Part shown: positions 14,764 through 21,100 of the stretch, one piece after another
Position numbering within the stretch: position 1 is the first letter of the stretch
Layout: each line of letters begins with the position of its first letter
Origin: Verrucomicrobia bacterium UBA1727
GTDB lineage: Bacteria > Verrucomicrobiota > Kiritimatiellia > RFP12 > UBA1067
Assembly: GCA_002315875.1 (NCBI GenBank)
Contig: DCIL01000078.1
Span: 1 to 21,100, forward strand
Length of the DNA: 21,100 bases
Reading direction: 5' to 3'
Notes under the pieces: model-generated
Seen by the model: the letters and a program-made list of their open reading frames with translations, nothing else
The model's database searches: none
What the model was told of the DNA's origin: nothing
Program-made: the position numbers and the translations under genes

Positions 14764-15786
14764 ATGGCTGAAACGGTCAAGGACATCATCAGGTACTACC
14801 AGCGTCTCGCGAAGGGGGGACGCAGTGAACCGGATTTCTTTGAGTTCGTTCGCCGCATCGAGAGCGTGGAGGGACGCCATGAAGTCGGCAGGAGTACGGA
14901 GCGCGCCCACGAGCCGATGCGCTTCGGACAGATGCCTCATCTCAACTATGCGGAATCCGCGATTGCCGAAATCGTAGACCGTGCGCTGCCCGGCGTCTTC
15001 GTCAACTTCTTTGGTCTGTGGGGTCCGAACGGACCCATGCCTCTTGAGTTGACCGGCTATGTCTACCGGCGCATGCACAATCACGGAGACAATGCTCCCC
15101 GGCGTTTCGCGGACATCGTCAACCACCGCTTTCTCGGACTTTACTATCGCGCCTGGAAGGCCGTTGAGCAGGCTGCGCTCTTTGATAAGCCCGGTGGCGG
15201 ACTCGTCGCCAAGGTCTCGAGCGCACTCGCCGGCGAACCGTGCCGCGGAACGCACCTCTCGTCCTATGACGCGGCGCGCTGGAGCGGACTCTTTGGAGTC
15301 GCGTCCAAGAGTCGGGACGGACTGACGACGCTTTTGAGAAGTGCGCTCAAGCTTCCCGTGGTAATTCGCGACGGACTTGAAAGCGAGGGCAAGATTCCGT
15401 CGGAGAGTCGCTGCCGGCTCGGACGAAGCGGTGTCGCCGAACTCGGTGTCTCAACGCAGCTCGGCTCGCGCTTTAGGACGCGCACGCGGCAGTTTTCGAT
15501 TGAGATTCGTTCCTTGACTTATCGTCAGGCATTGGAGCTGTTTCCCGGCTTGCCCGGTTACCGGCGTATTTGCGAACTCGTCCAGTGCTACTTGGATCGT
15601 CCGCTTGATTGGGAACTTTGTCTTGTTGTTAAGACCGATACGGTGCCTGCAACAAGTTTAAGTGGAAAGTGTCAACTCGGGCGTTCGGTATTCCTCGGAC
15701 GTCCGCAGGGGGGTGTCCAACGTACGGTCATAGGCGCCTCGCGTCTCGCCGCGGCTGAGAAACGGCGGCAGTACAGCAGAATTTGA
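14764..15786 (+). CDS. tssG: T6SS baseplate wedge protein TssG
   Basis: This 340-residue protein has the TssG pattern: FFEFVRRIES near residues 24-33 (family F-F-x-x-x-R-x-L-E), EPMRFGQMPHLNYAESAIAEI, GLWGPNGPMPLELTGYVYRR (family G-L-x-G-x-x-G-x-L-P-x-x-Y-T-E), and RRFADIVNHRFLGLYYRAW (family F-L-D-x-F-x-H-R-x-x-x-L-x-Y-R-x-W). TssG bridges the TssF pair and contacts TssK in the baseplate wedge. The length is typical. The last about 40 residues (LGRSVFLGRPQGGVQRTVIG...) include the common L-G-x-x-x-W/F-L-G motif. It starts directly after tssF, and tssH begins 15 bases after its stop. Confidence 0.95.
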   Translation: MAETVKDIIRYYQRLAKGGRSEPDFFEFVRRIESVEGRHEVGRSTERAHEPMRFGQMPHLNYAESAIAEIVDRALPGVFVNFFGLWGPNGPMPLELTGYVYRRMHNHGDNAPRRFADIVNHRFLGLYYRAWKAVEQAALFDKPGGGLVAKVSSALAGEPCRGTHLSSYDAARWSGLFGVASKSRDGLTTLLRSALKLPVVIRDGLESEGKIPSESRCRLGRSGVAELGVSTQLGSRFRTRTRQFSIEIRSLTYRQALELFPGLPGYRRICELVQCYLDRPLDWELCLVVKTDTVPATSLSGKCQLGRSVFLGRPQGGVQRTVIGASRLAAAEKRRQYSRI

Positions 15787-15801
15787 AGAAGGGAGGTCGG
15801 A

Positions 15802-18450
15802 ATGGCTAAGCTAAAGCGCATGCAGATGTTCTCGAAGCTCGACAAGGTCGCCTATCAGGCGATGGAGTCCGCTACGGTACTTGCTAAAACCAGGGGGAAT
15901 CCGTATGTCGAGCCCGTGCATTGGATCAATCAGATCGTCATGTCCGCGGACACCGACTGGCACGCGGCGATCAGGAAGTTCGAGATTGACGAGGCGAAGC
16001 TTGCAAAAGATCTCGTCGAGGCGATGGATCGCCTGCCGCGCGGTGCTTCGTCCATTTCCGACTTTGCCAATTCAGTCGAGATGCTGATCAAGGAAGCGTG
16101 GATGGTGACGTCGCTCGTCTTCAGCGAGAGCGCAATCCGCACCGGACACCTTTTGATCGCGATGCGTTCGCAAACCGAGCTCGCTCGCTATCTGCTGGAC
16201 ATCAGCAGCGAATTTGCCAAGGTGAATCCGGAACTTCTGCAGGAGAATTTCAAAGAGATAGTCGCTTCCTCTTCCGAGCAGTCCGTTATCCCGTCAGCGG
16301 GCACGTCCGGTGCCACCGGTCAGGCCGGCGAGATGATGAACCCTGCAATGGGCGGCAAGGGCGAGGCGCTTCGTCTCTATACCGTCGACATGACCGCCGC
16401 CGCCAAGGAAGGCAAGAGCGATCCCGTGGTTGGACGCGATGCCGAGGTCCGTAAGATCGTGGATATCCTCATGCGCCGCCGTCAGAACAATCCGATTCTG
16501 ACCGGTGAGGCGGGCGTCGGTAAGACGGCCGTCGTCGAGGGGTTTGCTCAGCGGCTTGCGGCCGGCGACGTGCCCGACTGTCTTAAGGGGACGCGTCTAT
16601 TGTCCCTCGACATCGGTCTTCTTCAGGCGGGTGCAAGCATGAAGGGTGAATTCGAGAATCGTCTTAAGTCCGTCATCGATGAGGTCCAGGGCTCGGAGGA
16701 TCCGATAATTCTTTTCATCGATGAAGCCCACACGCTCATCGGTGCAGGCGGCGCGGCGGGACAGAACGACGCGGCGAATCTACTGAAGCCCGCTCTTGCC
16801 CGCGGCCAGCTCCGCTGCATCGCGGCAACTACCTGGGCAGAATACACCAAGTATTTCGAGAAAGATCCTGCACTTGCGCGGCGCTTTCAGAATATCTATG
16901 TCGATGAACCGGATGACGAGAAGGCGATACAGATGCTGCGCGGCAGTGTCGGAAAGCTTGAGAAGCATCATGGCGTAATCATCTTGGACGAGGCGCTTGC
17001 CTCCGCCGTCACCCAGAGCCGTCGTTACATTCCAGCGCGGCTCTTGCCGGACAAGGCCGTCAGCATTCTCGATACCGCCTGCGCGCGGGTCGCGCTCACT
17101 CAGAACGCCGAACCGGCTGAACTCGAGTATACCCGCCGCCGCATCGAGGCGCTTACGCTTGAACGTGAGATCCTGAACCGTGAGGTGGCGGCAGGCGATG
17201 ACCATGAAGGGAAGCTTGCTAATATTGCCGATGAACTTGATGAGCTGAACGCTAAGAGGTCTCAGCTCGAAGAACGTCTTGAGACCGAGCGCAAGCTCGC
17301 CGGCGAATATCTGGAACTGCGGCGTGCCGCGGCAGGTGAAGGTGTAGGTGTAGGTGTAGGTGGAGAGGCGATGGCGAAGTTGTCTGAGCTTCGGACGGTT
17401 CAGGGGGAGAGTCCGATGGTCTCGCCCGTTGTTGATGCTCAGGCCGTAGCCACCATCATTTCGGAGTGGACCGGCATTCCGCTCGGACGCATGGTGAAGA
17501 ATGAGATCAGTTCGATTCTGAACCTTGGCGACGAGCTCGACAAGCGCGTCATCGGCCAGCGGCATGGACTTGATGCAATCGCTCGCCGTGTCCTCACTTC
17601 GCGCGCTCAGCTCGCCGATCCGAATCGTCCGATCGCAGTAATCATGCTTGCTGGTCCTTCGGGAGTCGGCAAGACCGAGACTGCGCTTGCGCTTGCGGAG
17701 CAGGTCTATGGCAGCGAGACGAACATTGTCACCATCAACATGAGCGAATTCCAGGAGGCGCATACGGTCTCGACGCTGAAGGGAGCGCCGCCCGGATACG
17801 TCGGATACGGAGAAGGAGGCGTGCTCACCGAAGCGGTGCGTAAGAAACCGTATTCGGTCGTCCTCCTCGATGAGATTGAGAAGGCGCATCCTGACGTTCA
17901 TGAGATATTCTTCCAGGTGTTCGACAAAGGACAGATGGAGGACGGTTCCGGCCGGATGATCAACTTCCGTAACACGGTGATCATTCTCACCACGAATGTC
18001 GGCGATGATGTGGTCATGCAGATGTGTCAGGATGAAGATCACCTGCCGACGCCCGATCAGCTCGAGGAGGCGATACGTCCTGCGATGCTGAAGAAGTTCC
18101 CCGCGGCGCTTCTCGGACGTCTCAACGTCATTCCCTATTATCCGCTCGGAAAGAAGGCGCTCAAGAGCATTGTCGATCTCAAGCTCGGCAAAGTGGTGAA
18201 GCGGGTGGCGGAGAACTACGATGCGATGCTCGAATACACCGATGCGGTGCGGGATGAGATCCTGCGGCGCTGTAACAACGTGAACTCCGGCGCGCGTCTC
18301 ATCGATGCGGTCGTCAATAACGAGCTTCTGCCCGAGATCTCCGGTGCGTTTCTCAGGCAGATCATGGAAGGCAAGTCCTTCTCCGCTGTGCAGATTGACG
18401 CCAAACCTGATGAGAATCGGTTTGTCTACCGCTTTGCCACCCGGAAGTAG
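15802..18450 (+). CDS. tssH: T6SS sheath-disassembly ATPase TssH (ClpV)
   Basis: This 882-residue Hsp100/Clp ATPase starts after GGGAGGT. An N-terminal ClpN-like domain (about 1-150) binds contracted sheath. The first ATPase domain has Walker A GEAGVGKT (235-242) and Walker B LFIDEAH (Asp307-Glu308). A short coiled-coil middle region (about 445-515) follows. The second ATPase domain has Walker A GPSGVGKT (618-625), pore loop PPGYVGYGEGG and Walker B VVLLDE. Both nucleotide sites look intact. ClpV unfolds TssC to recycle contracted TssB/C sheath; the T6SS context favours it over the chaperone ClpB. A GEGVGVGVGGE low-complexity linker, encoded by a 6-base tandem repeat, sits between the middle region and the second ATPase domain and is not a usual family element. 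This is the last gene of the T6SS cluster. No clear terminator hairpin was found after it. Confidence 0.95.
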   Translation: MAKLKRMQMFSKLDKVAYQAMESATVLAKTRGNPYVEPVHWINQIVMSADTDWHAAIRKFEIDEAKLAKDLVEAMDRLPRGASSISDFANSVEMLIKEAWMVTSLVFSESAIRTGHLLIAMRSQTELARYLLDISSEFAKVNPELLQENFKEIVASSSEQSVIPSAGTSGATGQAGEMMNPAMGGKGEALRLYTVDMTAAAKEGKSDPVVGRDAEVRKIVDILMRRRQNNPILTGEAGVGKTAVVEGFAQRLAAGDVPDCLKGTRLLSLDIGLLQAGASMKGEFENRLKSVIDEVQGSEDPIILFIDEAHTLIGAGGAAGQNDAANLLKPALARGQLRCIAATTWAEYTKYFEKDPALARRFQNIYVDEPDDEKAIQMLRGSVGKLEKHHGVIILDEALASAVTQSRRYIPARLLPDKAVSILDTACARVALTQNAEPAELEYTRRRIEALTLEREILNREVAAGDDHEGKLANIADELDELNAKRSQLEERLETERKLAGEYLELRRAAAGEGVGVGVGGEAMAKLSELRTVQGESPMVSPVVDAQAVATIISEWTGIPLGRMVKNEISSILNLGDELDKRVIGQRHGLDAIARRVLTSRAQLADPNRPIAVIMLAGPSGVGKTETALALAEQVYGSETNIVTINMSEFQEAHTVSTLKGAPPGYVGYGEGGVLTEAVRKKPYSVVLLDEIEKAHPDVHEIFFQVFDKGQMEDGSGRMINFRNTVIILTTNVGDDVVMQMCQDEDHLPTPDQLEEAIRPAMLKKFPAALLGRLNVIPYYPLGKKALKSIVDLKLGKVVKRVAENYDAMLEYTDAVRDEILRRCNNVNSGARLIDAVVNNELLPEISGAFLRQIMEGKSFSAVQIDAKPDENRFVYRFATRK
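17335..17364 (+). repeat. 6-base tandem repeat inside tssH
   Basis: Five consecutive GGTGNA units occur: GGTGAA, three exact GGTGTA, then GGTGGA. They encode alternating Gly-Glu/Gly-Val steps in a linker of ClpV. As the unit is two codons long, copy number could vary without breaking the frame. Confidence 0.8.
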
Positions 18451-18475
18451 GCGCGCTGTCGCACCGTGTGTTTTA

Positions 18476-18500
18476 GTTGAAGGCGAGAGTTGAAGTTGAA
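18476..18500 (+). repeat. GTTGAA short repeats at the start of the GH43 gene
   Basis: GTTGAA occurs at 18476-18481, 18489-18494 and 18495-18500, the last two in tandem. The first possible TTG start codons of the glycosidase gene (18490, 18496) fall inside these copies, which makes those starts less certain. Confidence 0.5.
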
Positions 18501-19535
18501 GAGTGGACGCGATAGAAACCCAATATTTTCAGGCCTCGTGCGGGGTCTGTCCCCAATGGTCATCTCTGCACTTCTCCTCGTCGGTTGCGCGACGCCGCAG
18601 TTCACGAACCCCGTCGGCTCGGGCGAGTCTCCCGACCCGTGCGTCGTCTGGGACGCCGGCACGGAATATTACTACTTGCTCTTCACGCGCGGCAAGGACG
18701 TCTGTCTCTTCCGCTCGAAGTCCGTCGCGAATCTCCGTGACGGCGAGACGAGGGTCGTCTATACGCCGCGGAACGAGGATGGGATCTACGGTGCGATTTG
18801 GGCGCCCGAGATGCACAAGGCGCCGAACGGCAGATGGTATGTCTATACTTCCGGCCGCTCAAGCCGGGGAATCCCTGGGGTCCGAAGCGTCTCTTCATTC
18901 TCGAGTCGAAGACATCCGATCCGTTCGACGGTTTCGTCTACAAGGGGAAACCGGCGCCCGATCTCTTTGCCATCGACCCGACGGTCTTGACGTGGAAGGA
19001 CGGCAAGCAATACATCTGCTACTCGCAGGTCAAGAACGGACAGATCCTCGTCATCCGCGAGATGGAGAATCCCTGGACGTTCGGCAAACGCGAAGCCGAG
19101 ATCGCGCATGCGGAGCTCCCCTGGGAACTTCTGGACCAGAAGATTAACGAAGGGGCGTTCTTCGTGCGCAGTCCGGACGGCAAGCGGCTTTTCATCATCT
19201 ATTCCGCCAACGGGTGTTGGTGCGATGACTATGCGTTGGGCGTCCTCGAGTTTACGGGCGGCGACTTGTGCGACGCGAAGAACTGGAAGAAGCATCCGAA
19301 ACCGCTGCTCGTCAAGGGCAACGGCGCTTTCGGTCCGGGACACGCCACGTTTTTCCATTCGCCGGACGGGCGGGAGCTTTGGTGCGCCTATCATGCGTTG
19401 CGTGCCTCGAATCCGGAGCGCAAGCCGGCGACGCGCTGGTTAAACTTCCAGAAGGTCGATTTCGACGAGACGGGATATCCCGTGATGGGCGTCTGCAACG
19501 GCTCCGGCCCACACCCCGCCCCTGGCGACAAGTGA
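18490..19535 (+). pseudogene. GH43-type glycoside hydrolase lipoprotein, frameshifted
   Basis: Two overlapping frames together encode one family-43-like five-bladed propeller glycosidase. Frame one (from TTG 18490; GTG 18538 and ATG 18556 are alternatives) gives a lipoprotein signal ending LLLVGC (Cys33) and SPDP with the likely base Asp (18634-18636). It then reads IWAPEMHKAPNGRWYVYTS. The second frame continues GNPWGPKRLFILESKTSDPF, IDPTV (pKa-setting Asp, 18975-18977), INEGAFF (acid Glu, 19149-19151) and GPGHATFFH (His, 19341-19343), ending at TGA 19533-19535. The switch lies at about 18850-18885 and equals loss of one base. With one base restored the product would be 348 residues with all catalytic positions, a normal GH43 size. 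GH43 enzymes cleave arabinan, xylan or related side chains; the exact substrate cannot be read here. A recent mutation or a sequencing error are both possible. Confidence 0.8.
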
Positions 19536-19560
19536 AGAAGGTGTAGAGTTGCGTTGCGTG

Positions 19561-19590
19561 TTGACTGAGTAGCGTTGAAAATAGTATAAT
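19561..19590 (+). promoter_or_regulatory. Sigma70-type promoter for rpmF-plsX-leuS
   Basis: TTGACT (19561-19566) and TATAAT (19585-19590) are separated by 18 bases, close to the housekeeping consensus. Transcription would begin near 19597, giving a leader of about 50 bases before the rpmF ATG. It sits just after the end of the GH43 gene and marks the start of a new transcription unit. Confidence 0.75.
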
Positions 19591-19645
19591 ACCGAAGATT
19601 AGACCCAAAGAGTCTTTTTAAACTGACAGTAAGGAGAAAAATAAA

Positions 19646-19825
19646 ATGGCAAGTCCTAAGAATCGTGTGTCCAAGCGTCGTAAACGCGAGCGTGTTGCTT
19701 CCCTCGAGAAGCCGATCCTCGCTCAGGTTGCGACCTGTCCCGCCTGCGGAGCGGCGGTTCGTTCCCATCGTGCGTGCACGAAGTGCGGCACTTACAAGGG
19801 CCGCAAGGTCGCTGAGGCGAAGTAA
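19646..19825 (+). CDS. rpmF: 50S ribosomal protein L32
   Basis: This 59-residue basic protein begins MASPKNRVSKRRKRERVAS. It is the bacterial L32 type (family M-A-V-P-K-x-x-x-S-x-x-x-x-x-x-R-R), with four cysteines in a zinc ribbon: Cys31-P-A-Cys34 and Cys44-T-K-Cys47. L32 is a component of the large ribosomal subunit near the peptidyl-transferase region. AAGGAG lies nine bases before the ATG. It is followed 33 bases later by plsX, the very common rpmF-plsX pairing in bacteria. The retained CxxC pairs show the zinc-binding form rather than the cysteine-free paralog used under zinc limitation. Confidence 0.96.
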   Translation: MASPKNRVSKRRKRERVASLEKPILAQVATCPACGAAVRSHRACTKCGTYKGRKVAEAK

Positions 19826-19858
19826 GCCGAGGCAGAGAATTTAGCTAAGGAGGCCCGT

Positions 19859-20914
19859 ATGACGCGGATTGCCCTTGATGCAATGGGGGGTGATTACGCC
19901 CCCGGTCAGATTGTTGTCGGCGCAGTTGAAGCTGCTGCTGGTGTGCCTGACGTGAAGGTTCTTCTCGTCGGTCAGCTTGCACCTATCCAAGCCGAACTCG
20001 ACAAACTTGAACCTAAGCTCAAGACCGCCGCGCAACAGGCAATAGAAAAGGGCACGCTCGAAATCGTCCATGCTCCGGACATTGCGGAGATGGATGAATC
20101 GCCCGTAGATGCGGTCAAGAAGAAAAAGGACTGCTCGATCAACGTGGCGATGCGACTGGTGAAGGAAGGCCGTGCGGATGCGTTTGTTTCCGCCGGCAAT
20201 TCCGGAGCGGTCGCGACGAGCGCGATCCTTACCCTTGGTCGCATTCCGGGCGTGAAGCGTCCCGCGATCGCGACGGTGATGCCGAACCGCAATCCGAAGC
20301 GTCCGCTTCTCGTGCTCGATGCCGGCGCCAACATGGACTGTCATCCCGAATGGCTTGTCCAGTTCGCGATCATGGGTAACGCCTATTCGAAGGCGGTGCT
20401 CAAGCGCGGCGTGCCGGCGATCGGTCTCGTGTCGATCGGCACTGAGGACTGCAAGGGCAATGAGATGACGAAGGCGACCTTCCCGCTGCTCAAGGAAGTG
20501 AAGGACATCAACTTCGTCGGCAACATCGAGGGCAAGGATCTTTACAAGGGGCATATCGACGTTGCGGTCTGTGACGGCTTCGTCGGCAACGTCATTCTGA
20601 AGACGACCGAGTCGATCGCGAAGGCCATCGGCTACTGGCTCAAGAAGGAGTGCTTCAAGGGTCCGTTGCGTTTCCTCGGGGCAATCCTGCTGAGGGGCGC
20701 GTTCCATTCCATGAAGCGGCAGCTTGATCCTGATATTTACGGAGGCGCGCCGCTTCTCGGAGTTCCGCATCCCGTGATCATCGGTCACGGCAGTTCGTCC
20801 CACAAGGCGATTTACTACGCGGTCAAGGCCGGTGTGGCCGCGGCGACAAACAATGTCAGTGGGCTCATCGCCAAGGCGATTGAGGATTACGTCGAGGATC
20901 ACAAGCAGAAATGA
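19859..20914 (+). CDS. plsX: Phosphate acyltransferase PlsX
   Basis: This 351-residue protein converts acyl-ACP and phosphate to acyl-phosphate, the donor used by PlsY in phospholipid synthesis; it acts peripherally at the membrane. Family motifs in order are: IALDAMGGDYAPGQIV at the N-terminus, VSAGNSGAVATSAILTLGRIPGVKRPAI (about 113-140), DAGANMDC (about 155-162), NFVGNIEGKDLYKG and DVAVCDGFVGNVILKTTE (about 218-250), and GAPLLGV-PVIIGHGSSS near the end. TAAGGAGG lies five bases ahead of the ATG, a strong site. The length matches the usual 330-350. It is downstream of rpmF as in many bacteria, but the next gene is leuS rather than fabH/fabD. The stop overlaps the leuS ATG by four bases. Confidence 0.96.
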   Translation: MTRIALDAMGGDYAPGQIVVGAVEAAAGVPDVKVLLVGQLAPIQAELDKLEPKLKTAAQQAIEKGTLEIVHAPDIAEMDESPVDAVKKKKDCSINVAMRLVKEGRADAFVSAGNSGAVATSAILTLGRIPGVKRPAIATVMPNRNPKRPLLVLDAGANMDCHPEWLVQFAIMGNAYSKAVLKRGVPAIGLVSIGTEDCKGNEMTKATFPLLKEVKDINFVGNIEGKDLYKGHIDVAVCDGFVGNVILKTTESIAKAIGYWLKKECFKGPLRFLGAILLRGAFHSMKRQLDPDIYGGAPLLGVPHPVIIGHGSSSHKAIYYAVKAGVAAATNNVSGLIAKAIEDYVEDHKQK

Positions 20915-21100
20915 GCGAATACAATTTTACCGCCATAGAGAAGAAATGGCAGCGTTACTGGCTGGAGAACAAGACCTTTAAGACGGAGGGCAAGTCCTCC
21001 AAGCCGAAATTCTACTGTTTGGACATGTTTCCGTATCCTTCGGGGGCGGGCCTCCACGTGGGGCATCCCGAAGGTTACACCGCGACCGACATCCTCTGCC
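20911..21100 (+). CDS. leuS: Leucyl-tRNA synthetase, N-terminal fragment
   Basis: The first 63 residues are present before the window ends. The start MSEYNFTAIEKKWQRYWLENKTF is the standard bacterial LeuRS opening. DMFPYPSGAGLHVGHPEGYTATD carries the class I HIGH-type ATP-binding motif (here HVGH) in its LeuRS-specific context. LeuRS charges tRNA-Leu with leucine and edits mischarged products through its CP1 domain, which lies beyond the window. The ATG overlaps the plsX TGA (ATGA), indicating coupled translation with plsX. Confidence 0.95.
   Translation, partial: MSEYNFTAIEKKWQRYWLENKTFKTEGKSSKPKFYCLDMFPYPSGAGLHVGHPEGYTATDILC

Noticed and set aside
17335..17364. CRISPR-like repeat array
   Set aside because: The unit is only six bases, contiguous without spacers and in frame within tssH.
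15802..18450. General chaperone ClpB
   Set aside because: Domain layout is shared, but the shorter middle region and position at the end of a complete T6SS cluster favour ClpV/TssH.
19601..19619. Possible terminator or attenuator hairpin (AGAC...GTCT followed by T run) in the rpmF leader
   Set aside because: The stem is only four base pairs with a seven-base loop, too weak to call a terminator.

Overview
The window holds almost a whole type VI secretion system (T6SS) gene cluster on the + strand. It is followed by a broken glycoside hydrolase gene and then by the start of a housekeeping block (rpmF-plsX-leuS). Base composition is GC-rich and coding density is very high. The host is best guessed as a PVC-group bacterium, perhaps an uncultured Verrucomicrobiota/Kiritimatiellae-like gut or environmental lineage. 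The grounds are the DUF6931-type protein in the T6SS locus, the divergent lipoprotein and TssM, and a family-43 glycosidase lipoprotein. This placement is inference; no rRNA or marker tree is available here.

Layout: (1) 1-338, C-terminal tail of a probable VgrG spike protein cut by the window edge. (2) 353-1621, a DUF6931-like protein whose two conserved halves are separated by about 195 residues. (3) 1655-8692, the membrane complex and a baseplate adaptor: TssJ-like lipoprotein, TssK, TssL, TssM, joined by 4-base ATGA overlaps or near-overlaps. (4) 8759-9820, TssA. (5) 9878-12475, sheath TssB/TssC and tube protein Hcp. (6) 12494-15786, baseplate TssE, TssF, TssG. (7) 15802-18450, the sheath-recycling ATPase TssH/ClpV. 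(8) 18490-19535, a GH43-type lipoprotein gene split by a frameshift. (9) 19561-21100, a good sigma70-type promoter followed by rpmF, plsX and the 5' end of leuS.

How the genes work together: TssJ-L-M anchor the machine in the envelope. TssK-E-F-G (with the VgrG spike) form the baseplate, with TssA priming it. Hcp forms the inner tube, TssB/C the contractile sheath, and ClpV recycles contracted sheath. All core components appear in the order VgrG-DUF6931-J-K-L-M-A-B-C-Hcp-E-F-G-H. No PAAR, Fha, kinase/phosphatase or obvious effector/immunity gene lies inside the window; those would have to be upstream or elsewhere.

Regulatory signals seen: two identical extended -10 elements (TGATATAAT) at the DUF6931/tssJ and tssM/tssA junctions, a purine-rich repeat tract plus small inverted repeat before hcp, and a TTGACT-18-TATAAT promoter before rpmF. 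No gene-free stretch exceeds 300 bases. No RNA genes, insertion sequences or CRISPR arrays were seen.
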